From the NCBI GenBank assembly GCA_020631735.1, contig CM036231.1:124001-188000 (forward strand): a DNA stretch of 64,000 nt, written 5' to 3'. Positions 9,453 through 22,380 of this stretch are shown one piece after another. The notes beneath the pieces were generated by a model. The model did not search any database and was not told the origin of the DNA. It saw only the letters and a program-made list of their open reading frames with translations. Positions within the stretch are counted from its first letter, which is position 1. Each line of letters opens with the position of its first letter. The position numbers were made by a program, and so were the translations under genes. Source of the stretch: Saccharum officinarum (lineage: Eukaryota; Streptophyta; Magnoliopsida; Poales; Poaceae).

Positions 9453-12400
9453 CACTTCAAGTGTTTAGTCCTTAATTGCATTGCATTTGCAGGGCATAAA
9501 CATAAGCATGCATCATTCATGTTTGTTATTTTATGTGATGCAACACATGTAATTATTCTAGGGTTTGTTTGATTTATTTCATGAAGTATTTGATAGATGG
9601 TGTAACAAAAAGGTAAGGTAGCCAATCATGACCTACAACACCTTAGTTATACTTAGGGTAACATTTGGAACAAGGTTCATGTTGACCAAAATTACAAAAT
9701 TGCCCTCCAAGAAAAGTTTGACCACCATTTGACCCTAGAAGGCTCTAGTTTGACCAGTTAAAAAGTCTAATTTAGAGACCTTGCATGGAGGAGCAACCTT
9801 AAGCAAAGTTGTAGAGAATTTCATAAGGAACAAAAGTTCTAATATGGCCATCTCATGAAAATGACCAGAGCATGCTCAAAAATGGCCCACAAGTCAGCTT
9901 GAGTGGTGATCAACACTTAGAAAAATTCTAAGTCTGGAAATTGGACTTTTCAGTTTCACTGTACCTCACTTTAGCAACTTGTAACTCACAAACTAGGCCA
10001 AACTAGACTATGAGCCAATTGACAAAGTTGTTGTCCACACATAGCTCTACAACATTGTCAATATCACCATCACCTAGTTCTAAATGGTTTAGGAGATTTG
10101 GTGCCTAGAAAATCGGGTTTCAGTCGGCATTGTGACTGAAACTAAGTTTCAGTTTTCGGGTGACCCACTTTGGAGCTCTGTAGTTTCAAATCTAGGCCGA
10201 ACCAGCCCAAACTCCAATTGACAAACTTGTAGTCCTCATGTAGCTCTACAATTTTGGTATTATCATCTTCTTCTAATTCGAACTGGTTTGGGAGATAATC
10301 GGTGTTGAACTTGCCCTGTCAGTCGGTACCTTTGAGCTCTGAAACGAAACGTTCAGACACCGACGGCCGCGGCCGACCGCGTCGTGGCGCTCGGGCAGAG
10401 CCCGGTGGCCGCGTGGCGCGCGTGTTCTGCCGATGCCCCACGTCGCCTGCGAGCTCAGCATGAAGACCAGGACGACCCGCTTCCCCCTCCATTTCCATCG
10501 CCCTCCTTCCCCAGCTCACCGGTAAGGCGACCGAGCGTCCTCCGCCCCCACAGCCGGCTCCGCCGCCTTCGGTTGCGCCAACCACCGCGCCACCACACCC
10601 GAGAGCTCACGAACAGCACCGCCTGACCATACTCTACAACCTCCGCACATTGGGTCAGCCGTTGGGTCAAGGTAGAGGGCAAATCACCCAATCAAACCTC
10701 GGCGGTGCGGAGCTCCGCCATGGCCGCCGCCATTGCGAGCTCACCACCGACGTCCTCTTTCACCCTCCTCTCTCTGTGGTCAGCGTTCGAAATAGTGTAG
10801 GCCTTCCTCTAGCTCTAGGCATGACCTTACCGTGGGATGCGACGTCGCCGGAGCGGAACACGACGACCACCGTCGTCGCGCTCACCGCACCGCGTCACGG
10901 CACTCCGTGGCCAGGGTAGTTAGGACCTCTTCCAAACCTCCTTTCTACCTCAATAGATTCGTCCGGGCGTAGTGAAGCTCGTACCGAGCCTAGACCGCAC
11001 CGTACCTCCTCACCGGCGACGGTGCGCCGCACCGGACATCACCGGCCGCCGCTCGCGGTGACAAGCCCCTTCCACCCCATCCCCATCCGTTCCATGAGCA
11101 CCAATCGACGCACCGGGTGACGGAGAACACGAGGCGGTGCTCAATTGGCCGAGCGAGCTCTTCTCCGGCGAGCTCGAGCTCGTCGGAGCTCGCGGGTCTC
11201 CGCCTCCCCTGTCTCCGGTCGCTGACCGCGGGGGCCCGCCCGTCAGTGTCGCGCGCGGGCGGGAGCGCTGAGCGGGCCGCGCGCGCGCGAGTGTGGGCCG
11301 CGTTTTTCCGGGCCGGCCCAGTCGTCCGAAATGAAATTCATTTTTATTATTTTGTCACTGATTTTTGTACAAGTTGGAAAAATATAGATCTAGGATTTTA
11401 ATGATCCAAAAATCATGAGATAAATTTTATTAGGGTCTACATAATGTGTAGTATTTTAGAAAAATATGGATCTGGCATGAGATGTTTAAAGTCTGTAAGA
11501 ATTTAATAGATCCTTTAAATGTGTTCTGGAATGCATGCAAATTTGTTAAATTTATAACTTGAGCTGTAGTGTTCCATAAATCATGAAATTTGGTGGGTAG
11601 GTTACTCTATGCTAGCCCTAGCTCTGGTAAAAATTTGGGCATCAGTGATTAAGTAATTTCCAAGTTATAATGCTATCTTGTTATTCTAGGAAAGACTAAA
11701 ATGAATTTTTGTAATTCTTCTACATGTGCAATGTTCTTATAAATTTTTGGAGAATGTCTTGGTACCCTAGAGTGTCCAAGAAAATTAAGAAATCTGTTGT
11801 TTGACACTTTTTACTATGCTTGGTTATTTATACAAAAATCAGCCTTTTTGGCTTGGGAATTTTGTGTAGGGAGTTCCTGTGAATAAATTGAGTTCAAAAT
11901 TTTACAGTAGTCTCTTTGTGGGTCAGAGAGTCCCTGTAATTTTTGAAGAATTTTAGGAGCAGTTTACATATATGTTTGAAATTTCACTTAATTACTTAAG
12001 TAAATTGAGAAATGGGTTTAAATAAGTGTTCTAGGTGGGCACACCTTACTTCCTGGTGTCTTTGTGATATTTGTGAACTTGTAGTAGCATTAGTTTGGTT
12101 TTAGAGAATGTTTGCCACATCAATAAATATTTAACCTTTGTAAGTTTAGGTTTTCTGGACAGCTAAGTAGTAACTCTAAATTTGGCTTTGATAAAAATTG
12201 GTTGCTGGACAACTTGTAAATACCAAAGTTGGAGTAAACTTGATGAACTAGCTTGTGTTAAAATTTGGAAGCATTTGGCTTAGTAGTTTGAGAGTTATTG
12301 TTGTTTAAAGTGGCAGTTCAAAATCTGCTACTCTCTGTTTTGGAGAGGACAGATTCTGGAACTTGTGAAGTTTGACCTAGAAAACTTAGGAGTTTGGAGT

Positions 12401-14447
12401 TGAGGTCTGAAAGTGAATGGTAGTACATTTCTTAGGCTTTCCAGATTGGCTTAGATCATATCTTTTGGAATTGTAAATCTCCAGTTGTGATAAAAACGAG
12501 TAGCTGCTGTCCAGAATGCTTACTGTGGTGTTTTGCTGATTGATATGGTGTGATATCCTAAGACATGCTACCTTTGTAATTGTTAGGTGTTAGGGCCTTA
12601 ACTGAGGATGAGCAGCTTTATCTTAGGTTAAGTAGATTAGGTAAGTACTTCTTTACCGGAGAGGAAATTTGCACCTACTCTTTTGAAGTGATTTGAATAG
12701 AGCGTTAAATTGTTGTAATGCATTTCATTCCGAGCATATTGCATCTTTCATTATGCATTCATGGGATTTATTATGCACTCATGCAATAGGTGTACCGGAG
12801 GGGGTGACACTCCTCGAATTCGAGCCTGTAATTCCGAAGGAGAACCAGGAGCAGCAGGAGCCCGAGGATCCAGCAGGCGAAGGAGACGCCGCTGAAGACT
12901 TGCCAGAGTGCCCTGACCACAGGCCTGCAACCTTTCTGAAAGGCAAGCCCGGTGCATGCTGAACCTACTATTTTATAAATTAAATCTTGAGTACTTTAAT
13001 TGTTTACTGCATTAAGTTGTAGGAGTTATATGAAAACACTCGTTGCATTATACCTGTCCTTGTCCAGATATCGTACTGAATCCTATATTAGGTGTAGGCA
13101 CGTGTCAATGCTTAGCCCTGCTTAGTACGGTAGAAGTCGGGTGATTTCCGGTCATCCGCGAGATGTAGGAAGGAGTCACGAGTGGCTTTATGGCTATCGT
13201 GGATGGAACCATGCTTAAAAATGAAATTGAGACCGGGCGGGAGTTCGATAGTACAGCCGCAAGACACTTCACGTCTTGGGTGTGGAGCTATGCCCGTCTG
13301 AGTCGTTTAAGGACCGATTCGCTGTACGTCCTTGAGTCATGTTGAACGCAGTCTAACACTTAGTTGGCCGGATAAGTCGTTCCGACCGCGAAGTCGAGTA
13401 GTATGGTTCAGGCCGGGAATCGAATGGTAGGTTGCATCTTGGAGGAGAGAAAGGATGTGCTTGGGGACATTGGCGTGAGACCAAGGGGGGGTTAGAGTCC
13501 CTATCACCTGGCAGAGTGTCGCCCTTGGGGACGCGACATTATTCGGGCCCGCGATTCCTGAACTGTACAAAAGATGACCTGAGCAGCCCTCGCCAGGTGT
13601 GACTCGGTGAGTGTTAGAAATACCCCTCCAGCTGGATAGGAATTCGATTCGAATCGCCGTCGCTCCCGGTTAGTGAGCACTTGACTTGAGCAGCGGCAAC
13701 GTAGATCTCATTAAATGAACTGGTGGTTAAGGGAATGATACAATGTTGCCACAATTCATACCTGCTCTGGATATAATGATGATAATTGTTTGATTACAAC
13801 CAAGTGCATGTTTAGTACAGGTGCTAAGATAGATGACAGGTAAATGCTAAAAATAACTGCTAGTACAGGCTACAAGAGTTTAAATTACTTATGCCTTTAT
13901 GCAAAATGTTATGTCAGTTAGCCTCTTGTGTAAGCCTTGCATAATCCTTGGTGTCACTTTATTTCTGGTTTTCGACGGGTAAGTCTAGCTGAGTACATTC
14001 CAGTACTCAGGGTTTATTCCCTCCTGTTGCAGATGACATGCTTTATCAGGGATTCTGCAAGACGTGTCTCCACCCTGCGGGTGATGATGACTAGATCAGA
14101 AGGGCATGATCGTCTTTATGTACTTTCCTCATGCTTTTGTGGGTTGTTGATCATCCAGACTGGCAGTATTTAATTAACTAGTGTGTGGGTTATGCTTCCG
14201 CTACTTTCAAACTTGGTTTGTAATATTTGCTACTCCGTGTGTGTAAACTTATTTCAGAACTACTTGTGAAATGTAACGTATGATGTTGTATGTTGAATGA
14301 TGCGATCCTGGTTGTAAGCAGTTTGGTTTGAAATCCTTCGTGATTTCGATTGACTACCGGGATTATATGGGCTCAAGTTCGAAAATTTGAGCGCTTCGGT
14401 GCTTGTTTTTGTACTTGTGCTCTTATAATTTGGTCGGTTCTGTTACA
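9449..14447 (+). mobile_element. Element A 3' LTR, 4999 bp
   Basis: It opens with TGTAACA and closes with TGTTACA, a seven-base inverted repeat. Layout: an AT-rich first ~850 bp; a GC-rich block at about 10310-11330 that may hold the promoter and transcript start; an AT-rich intron-like stretch; the coding patch (12790-12942); hairpin 2; and hairpin 1 (13989-14010). The GC-rich block holds several overlapping open frames, but none has a recognisable protein. GTAAT at 14448-14452 is probably the right target-site copy; its partner lies off the window. Confidence 0.93.
12790..12942 (+). other. Exon-like coding patch, 3' LTR copy
   Basis: This is the counterpart of 1353-1504. Across the 17 codons at about 12889-12939, 15 of 51 bases differ between the two LTRs. 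Eight of the changed codons are synonymous and four change the residue. The surrounding LTR is far more similar. One extra G in a GGGGG run near the start changes the upstream frame. Confidence 0.4.
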
Positions 14448-15202
14448 GTAATAATATTATGATATGGAATGATGATGCATAATGAGATGCGAACATCATC
14501 AAGGTTTCATGTATACAATAGCATGACCAACCGTTATTTCCTAAGATAGTAAAAACTATGCAACAACAAGTATCTTTCATGGCAAAATTAATATTGTATT
14601 CTAATCTCTTTCCAACTTATTCATCTACACATGTATGTATACATAATAAGCAAGATACAAGATGACAAAGTCATCTACTGCCTAAATCTAGTGTTTAAAG
14701 AAAATGGTAACTATTTATGCTCTAACTAAGGTATCACATAATTCCATATCAATTTGATATACATATATCATATGATATAAAGAAATACATTTTTAAACAT
14801 GCAATTTCCTATGCAAAAAGCATACTACATATGAGAATTGATCAAACAACAGGCTTTATACTTTTATTAGCTAGAGAATATCAAAACAAAATTAACAAAC
14901 TTGGTTTCATAATTTTTGGAAAAATATATCTCTAGTTATTAATTATACAAGTTAACTAGACTTTTCTTTAAGTAAATAAAAAACTGTATATGAAAGTTTT
15001 TCAAACAACAGTTTTTATGACTTTAACATGTAGAGCACATCAAGACAAATCTAACAAAGTTGGTTTCACTCAATTTTGAATTTTCTAACTCAAGTTATAA
15101 CTTGATAAAGTTTGTACACTTTTCAAAACAAAACAAATCATCTAAACAAAGAAAACAACTTGGGCCGATTTCACCCCGTTCGGCCCAGCTCGGCGCAGCG
15201 TG
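14448..15202 (-). mobile_element. LTR X, left fragment (opposite strand)
   Basis: AT-rich sequence running into a GC-rich edge (GGCCGATTTCACCCCGTTCGG, broken only by line). Read on the minus strand it continues from 33248-34730, forming the first ~2.2 kb of an LTR of the same superfamily as A, B and C. The rest of X lies left of the window because A inserted into it. No ORF. Orientation and continuity are inferred from layout and from the target duplication of B. Confidence 0.6.
15198..15202. repeat. Target duplication GCGTG of LTR B, left copy
   Basis: GCGTG is repeated at 33243-33247, exactly outside the TGTAACA and TGTTACA ends of LTR B once element C is removed. Five bases is the usual Ty3/gypsy duplication size. 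Confidence 0.85.
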
Positions 15203-15768
15203 TGTAACACCTCGGGTGTTAAGCATGCATTAGGCACTGCAAAGCATGAGCATCATCGTGCATTCATAATCACATGAAATATAAAGGAGACGTCAGTCTG
15301 AAACATGTAAAACATAACTTTGAAACATGATGTGGCAATTGCTTGTTTAATTATAACTATGCCATGGTTATGCTTGTTATGCCATTGATATATGTTTGTT
15401 TGATAATATAAATAATTTAGAAATATTTAGCATGAAATTTGGAGCAAGTTTTATATTCAAACGTTTCTCAAATTTTGCTTTTAAAAATAATTATTAAAAC
15501 TGGAGTTTTGATTTAAACTAACGTTGAATCCCTAAATCAAAACCTAATTGGAATTTCAAATTTTACCCTAAAGCAAAGTTGTAGAGTTTAAAATTCTAAA
15601 CAACTTTTGTTTTGGGTCAAGTTTTGGAAATGCCATTTTCTAGTTCAACTTTTGAATTTAGGGCGGTTTAGTTAAATTTGAATTTGAAAAATAAAAAGAA
15701 AATGTTGTTTTCGTGTTACTGGGCCGCGCCTCCCTTTCGGCCCGCTCCGCGAAGCCGGCTGGGCCTAC
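15203..15768 (+). mobile_element. Solo LTR B, left part
   Basis: It begins TGTAACACCTCGGGTGTTAAGC and runs 566 bp to the point where element C inserted, at the boundary between AT-rich and GC-rich sequence. It continues at 29683. With the right part, LTR B is about 4.13 kb. No internal domain or second LTR accompanies it, so it is a solo LTR left by recombination between two LTRs. Confidence 0.85.
15764..15768. repeat. Target duplication CCTAC of element C, left copy
   Basis: CCTAC directly precedes the TGTAACA end of element C and recurs at 29678-29682 directly after its right end, proving a single insertion of the whole 13.9 kb unit. Confidence 0.95.
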
Positions 15769-18700
15769 TGTAACACCCTAGGTGTTTGTCACCAGTTAAG
15801 CAATGGGTATGAGCTCAAACATGACATGTCCAGTGATAATCCAGGTGTCAAGATCAAATCTACATGATGGAGCTTCAACTTAAACTTGGGCCACGCACAA
15901 TTGCTTACATATGGACCCTGGTTAAGATTATGCAAGAGTAATTCTAAACATGCTTCTTCCATGCACATTACATCCACATGCATCCATCTAGACCCGTGGA
16001 AAAGTTTCATGAAGTTTGGAATCAAAAAGTCACATGAAATGATAAGTCATATCTTTGCATGAATTGCTTTATCAAGTGATTGGAAACATATGAAGTCAAC
16101 CAAACCTTGTAACCTTGCTCAAACAACTCTAATTGAACTCTACAACAAAAGTTATGAAGGGTTCGTGTTGAGCGAAGGTGGAGAAAATGTCCAAAAATAA
16201 TGGAAACCCTATATTTCGTAGCAGAAAGGACCTTGCGTTGACCGAGAAATAAAGTTAACTTCTGGACTAGATATGAGGTTTGACCCAAAATGAAAGTTGA
16301 AGAAAAGTTTGAGTATAACAAACTTTATTAAAGGACCAAGTCATGATTTAGCTTTGAAATAGATCAAAACAGTGCTCAAAGTATAAGAGAAAAAAAAAGC
16401 CGAAATCAACCCGACCGTGTTTGTAGTCCAGTTTTCACCGATATCGACGTTGACATCCCGCGTTCTCCAAATTTTGCTAAGTAACTTGAGTTAGTCCAAA
16501 AATAAAAGTTCAAGGTTATGTTATGGGGAAGAGAATGCAAAAAGTTGCACTAAGTTTGATCGAGTTTCGACCTCCGAAAGCGAGTTTCCGTGATCGCTGT
16601 TAACATATTGACACTATCATCTTGGAGCTTAATTATCCGCTGTTACAAAGCTCAAATGGCCGGGCACCTTAAATAAGAAACGTAGAGCAGGCCGAGGTGA
16701 ACAAACTTTGTTTATGGCCCAATGTCTAATTCAGCCTGGAAGAGGCCCCAAACGGTGTTCCACCTTGCCCACGTCGCTGCCCGCCACGTGCTCGGTGAAA
16801 TGACTCAACGGGCAACACCTGTCTATGGACGTGGCCACCATTGACGGGCTTTGCTGCCGTGTGGCCGCCACGCGCCATGGCTAGCCTGACGCCGCTGCCC
16901 GCTGGCGACCGCTTGAAGGCCGCGCCCGCCTGCCCTCCCACTCACTCTTCCTTGCTCTTGCCGCGCTCTCCCTCGCCCTGCTGCTGCGCCGCGGCTCGCC
17001 ATCGCCATAGCCGACAGCTCAAGCTCCCGCCTCCGCGTGGTCTCGCCGCTTTAGTGCCCCTCCGCCCTAGATGGTTGTGCCCTGATCTTCCTCGCCCCAC
17101 GCCGCTCCTCCCACGCCTCCCTTACTGATGCGCCATCGTCTGTAACGCGCCGCCGTCGTGACGCTAGCTGTCCGGCCGCCGGCCACCGTGGCCGCACCGC
17201 CACGGACCGCCTCGCGCCGAGCTGGGTAGCCCAACGGGTGCGCACGGGCCTCCTGATGCTCCCCCGCCATTCCCCCTACGCCGTCGAGTCCCCCTCCGGC
17301 CGGCACTACGAGCTACAGCGAGCTCCTCTGCTCCAAATCGCGTCAAGGACGTCGCGCATGAATTCGACAAAAGGAAGGGACCTTTCTGTGAAACCACAGA
17401 CTCAGTTGAATAGTGCAAGAAGGACTTGTTCGCTCGGTTTGATTAAAGTTTCTTCCAGGGGTCCCGTTGTAAAGTGTTTGTCCTTTTCGGTTTAATAATT
17501 TTCTTTTTCAGAAAAATGACTAAAACTTTGGAAATTCATAGTAAATTGTAGGAAAATCGTAAAATAGCAAATGAGGACTTTTTGGAATCCTTGTGAAATT
17601 CTCTATGCAGTAGATCTATAATATTGCATGTTTTAGTTTAAAGTTTTCTCTGTAAAAATGGATTTGTGCAGCTAGGTTTTCATTGCTAGATGTATTTGTC
17701 ATTTTCATAACTGTAGATCTAGGGCTCCAAATGAAGTAAAATTTTTGTGGCATGCTACTCATATGATGATTGATGTGTGGTAAAAATTTCATGAATTTTG
17801 GTTATCATTTGAGTGAGTTATTAGTGTATCTTGCTCTCACATGAATTCTTGCAATAACCATTTGTCTTTTTCATAGAGGTTGATATACATGTTCAAATGA
17901 GTTGAAATTTGTACAGTATACTATTGGGTGTATGTAAGATATACTGTAATTTTTATAGATTTTATTATGAACTTTTGATATATGTTTATTATTTCACCTT
18001 GCTATTTAAATAAATTAAGAAATGCTTTAAAAGAAATTATTTAATGATGAGCACTATGCTTTTTGGTGATCATTTAACATGCACTTTATGATGGTTACAT
18101 TGGTTGTGGCCAAATGTATGTTTGGAATGTAAGTTAATATTTATTCTTGCAATTGATGCTTTCCTGGACAGTTTCTGGGACTTTGGTAATTGCACCATGA
18201 AAATGATGTTTTCTGAGAAACATGCTTATAACAAAGTTGTAGATAACTCAGTAATCTAGCTTGTGTTAAATTTTGGTGGCATTTGGCCTTATAGTTTGTG
18301 AGTAATGACTGTTTCAAGTTGGGTTCCAGAAATAGCTGTTCTCTGGAATCTCTGGACCAGATTCTGTAATTATGCATGTTTGACTTAGTTAACTTGAGAA
18401 TCATGCTAAGATGATTAAAGATGAATTATGGACAATTTCATAAGCTTTCCAGAATGTCTTGTTGCATGGCTATTGGATTTGTATAACTCCAGTTATGATC
18501 CAAACATGTAGATGTTGTTTGCAGTCCAGAAATTGTCAGATGCTAGTTATGGTTGTTTACTCCATGTGTTGCTAAGTGTGGCTTATACCTTGATGATGGT
18601 CAAGTTAAGATACTTATGATCTTGTTAAACTTGTGTTATGCTTAATGTGCTTGCCCTCTTTAATTGGTTGTGTGATGTTAGTTAATTGGCTTTTGGTGTC

Positions 18701-19169
18701 TATGTCTTAATCGAGTGTTTACATGAATGATTATGTGATGCATCTTGTGTTACCATTCATCATATTCATACGCATGCATCTTGCATCTCATTTAGGTTCG
18801 CTAGATGCATCACGTGAAGGATGAGATGTTGAAGCCAAACCTGAAGACGGTGTTTGGTGGACCTATCCCGAAGATGGAAGGACTAAACAAGTGTCGGGTT
18901 GGGAGATGCTCGCCGAGCGAGTGTCATCTGTCAATCACTAACCCAGTGTTTGATCCCAGGCAAGCCCCGGAGCATTCTAAGCCTCCTATTTTATAAAAGC
19001 AATTGAGTATATATATATGTTATATATGTATTGTTGCATTAAGTTATAGGAGTTGATTGAAAACACTTGCTGCATATATATCCTTTTCCTTGTCCCGCAA
19101 ATATGCCTGAAATCCTATTTTGGTTCGGGATCGAAAATATTGCTTAGCCCTGCTTAGACCGGTAGCGAT

Positions 19170-19188
19170 CGGTGATTTCCTGTCACCG
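19170..19188 (+). promoter_or_regulatory. LTR hairpin 2, element C
   Basis: CGGTGA, a seven-base loop (TTTCCTG), then TCACCG: a perfect six-base stem. It differs in sequence from the element A stem while keeping the pairing. Confidence 0.45.
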
Positions 19189-19995
19189 GCAACTATAGGT
19201 GGTTACTGGAATACTTTAGCTATGGAATGGATGATATCCTGGAAATAACCAAGTGTTGATGAATAATTGGAGACCGGGCGGAATAAGTATGGGGCAACCA
19301 GACAGGGTTCTGGGGTGCTTGTAGTTTCTGCCTGTGTCGATTAAGGACCGTCCGTTGTTGGGCCTCGGGTCATGTTGAACGCATGCCTCACATTTAGCTG
19401 GCCGAATAAAGTACCTTTCGACCGCGAAGCCGGGAGATTATTCGGGCCGAGTGGATTGCCCGCAACGCACTGTACCGGAGCAGTAGTGGCAGGAAACGGG
19501 GGCGCGATGATAAGGCCAAAGAGCAGTCGGGCGGCCCCCGGGTACATGTGGTTCCTGGCAAGCTCGCGACTTTACCTGAATAGTTGACTCGGTGACCAAC
19601 ACCTCACTTTAGCGGGTGAGTGAGGTTTGTGTGAGGAATAAATTACCAGCTGGTCAATAATCGATTCGAATCGCCATCGCTCCTGGATAGTGAGCACTTG
19701 ACTCGAGTTACGGCATCGTAGTAATAATGATGGAACACGGATGGTTATGTGGATAATGTTGGAAATGCTAAACCTGAGATGGTAACCTTTGATGTTAATG
19801 GTTAATCAAGTGAATGCTTTAGCATAGGTGCTTACCTAGATTGAATAGGTTATAATAAATATGATGAAAAAGGACTTAAATTAGTTTATTCATGATAACT
19901 TATGCTTTTCGCAAATGAGTCAAGCTAGCCCACTGAAAGAAAGCCTTGCATACTCCTTGGTGTCATTATTTCTGGTTTATGACGGGTAAGTCTAG

Positions 19996-20017
19996 CTGAG
20001 TACCTTCTCGTACTCAG
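19996..20017 (+). promoter_or_regulatory. LTR hairpin 1, element C
   Basis: CTGAGTAC, loop CTTCTC, GTACTCAG. It lies between GACGGGTAAGTCTAG and the pyrimidine-rich CACTTGTTGCAG. The stem is identical to that of element A; the loop is different. Confidence 0.55.
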
Positions 20018-20468
20018 GGTTTTTTTCCCACTTGTTGCAGGTTGTGATGTATCATAGCTACTGCAAGAATTGGAAGACTCCGGCTGTTGTGGCGGAGTGT
20101 GATCATGGGCATGATCCTTCTGAGCTATCTTATCTCTCATGCTTTTGTTGGAAATTGACTTTGGTACTGGCATGTATTTGAACTAAGGTGATATTAGTTT
20201 TCAAACTACTTTGCTTCCGCTACTTTTGAACTTGAGTTGTAATAACTCTACTGAACTCCGATATATGTTGAATTACTTATGAAATGGATGTAACATATGA
20301 CCTGTTATGTTGGACCACTACGATCTTGGCTTGTATGTTGGTTGGTTTGAAATCCCTCGGGATTTTATTGGACTACCGGAGTTATAAGAGCTTAAGTACG
20401 GGAATTTAATTGCTCTGGCGATTGTTTTTGTACTTTTGTTCTTATAATTTGGGCGGTTCCGTGACAGC

Positions 20469-20481
20469 TGGTATCGGAGCA
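20469..20481 (+). promoter_or_regulatory. Primer binding site of element C
   Basis: TGGTATCGGAGCA begins three bases after the 5' LTR and is close to the initiator-Met tRNA primer site. Confidence 0.85.
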
Positions 20482-22239
20482 AGGTTCAACACTAAACATG
20501 TCATATGTGTATTGAAAACAAAGGTTTTTGTTTGCAAAACTCAGTTTTTGACAACTTATAGCTACTGCATATATAGGTTTGTTCAAATCTGAATTTTAAA
20601 TCTAAGTATGCCAGTGGTCATTTCCTTTATGCCCAATTAAGGACCATTAGGTGGCTTAATTAAGTACTAACTTGGGGGTTTTAAATTTTTGCATCTACGC
20701 CCAAGCCAAGGTATGTATGAGTGATAACTTGACCGCATTGTTACCCTGTGGTCGAATGGTAGAGGTAACCTTCATATATGAAATAGCCATATATGTCGCT
20801 AGAGTTACATTCTTGCAACGTCGCACCTACGCCAAGGTAAGTGTGAGCTGGGAGAGCATGACCGTTCAACCATCGGTCTAGGGGAGAGTTAGCTATGGTT
20901 ACTGATATAATTACATGTTTAACCATGTAATTATGAAAGTACTTAATTGTGGGTACATTTGTTGGGTAGCTTTGATACCGAAGTATATGCATCAGGGGAT
21001 GTATGTATGGAGAGTATTTAGTTTACTGCTTTTATTGTGTGCTATATTGGGAATTGTTGGGCTGCAATGAAATTTTCTGCAGGTACACTAACCACGAATG
21101 CGTAAGTTGAATGTAGCTGACGACTAGCTCTATATCGAGAGAATGCGTATTATGCCACCGACATAGAACGTGATTGCCACCTTTGGCTGGCAATCTTGTG
21201 AGGACGAATAGGACGAAGCATGCATCATCATGATTGTTGCTTTGTGCATATAACTATGCTCCTCCCACCTTTGTCCTAATAAATAAGTAACTTGTGATTG
21301 TTGTGCATGTACTAAGTTGATTACTTTAGCATGTTTTTGTTTTGGCTAAACTTGTAGTTAGTTCTTGTTGAACAATGCTTGTTAGGTGTGAACCTTATGC
21401 TCAGTATTGGATGCTTAAGCTAACCTGACTAATAATCTCAAGTGTCTGCTTAAAACGGTGATGTTGTGTAGATGCTTGTTATATAGGTAGTGTCATAGTT
21501 GACCTCTCTTTTGTCCTCGGTGAGCATGTGAGTGTTGAAGATGCTTTATCCTAGATCAACGCTCACGTTACATAATCGCATGGTTGTCGTCTCTAATTAG
21601 ATTCTCTCGTAGGAGCCAGAGCTGTAAACGTGGTTGCTAGCCCTTGAATGTTTTTGTATCCATGCCTTGCTTGAACCGTAGGCCCTAGCGTAGTCCCCTT
21701 ATATGTTTGCTTAGGCCTTGGACGTCCGCTACCTTTTGGAGAATGCACTTGTTCCATTGACCAACCAAGTTAAGTCCTAACGAACGTCGATCTTGACCAC
21801 AGTGGTTGCTTGCCAAGTTTTGGAGACCATACCCAATTCCATGTTAGACCTCCCGATTGTCTCTCCTACAGGTGATACGAGCAACGCTAATCTCTCGTCG
21901 TCTGATCTAGAAATCTTTGCTTGCGAAATCAAGTGGCTATCTTATCAACCCAATCTCTGATCGGTGTATCATTTTGTTCTAGAAGTCTGCTAAAGTCCAT
22001 CTCAACTTCTAACGTCTCTCAACATTATTAATCTTGATCTCATGTTGTTGTCCAACGTGACCAAGAACCTTTGCTTAGTTGTCTTCGGCAATTAAGCTAT
22101 GTTCCCTTGCGCTGTGTTTTAATCCTCGGATCGCCTCCGTGTTGACTCTAAACCTTGTAACTACCCTTGCTTGCTACTCCTCCCTTGTCTGGTACTTGTT
22201 CTTACCACCCAATCGGTGCCACTTGAAATTTCACTTTGT

Positions 22240-22380
22240 TTGTGCGTTTAATAATGGTGTTCCGATTAGCATTCTATGGTGCCGCGACGAAACCGAGAGC
22301 CTCCTGTGGGCGCGCACACAAGGTTGTGCTGCTCGGCACGCGCTGGTATCAGGGTTGCTAGTCATGATCCATTATGAAAC
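22240..22380 (+). promoter_or_regulatory. Conserved internal block in element C
   Basis: Counterpart of 4548-4690 in element A. Shared words include GTGCCGCGACGAAACCGAGAG (broken by single changes in A), TGTGCTGCTCGGCACGCGC and TGCTAGTCATGATCCA. A stem between GTGCCG (22279-22284) and CGGCAC (22334-22339) is extended by one pair compared with A. Confidence 0.5.

Larger units (their letters stand above)
15769..20466 (+). mobile_element. Element C 5' LTR, 4698 bp
   Basis: Starts TGTAACA and ends CGTGACA (the right terminal repeat has lost perfect symmetry). A GC-rich block spans about 16730-17310. An exon-like end AG/GCAAGCCCCGGAGCATTC near 18960 parallels the A coding patch, but the peptide there (SECHLSITNPVF) is only weakly similar. 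Hairpin 2 is at 19170-19188 and hairpin 1 at 19996-20017. Confidence 0.95.
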
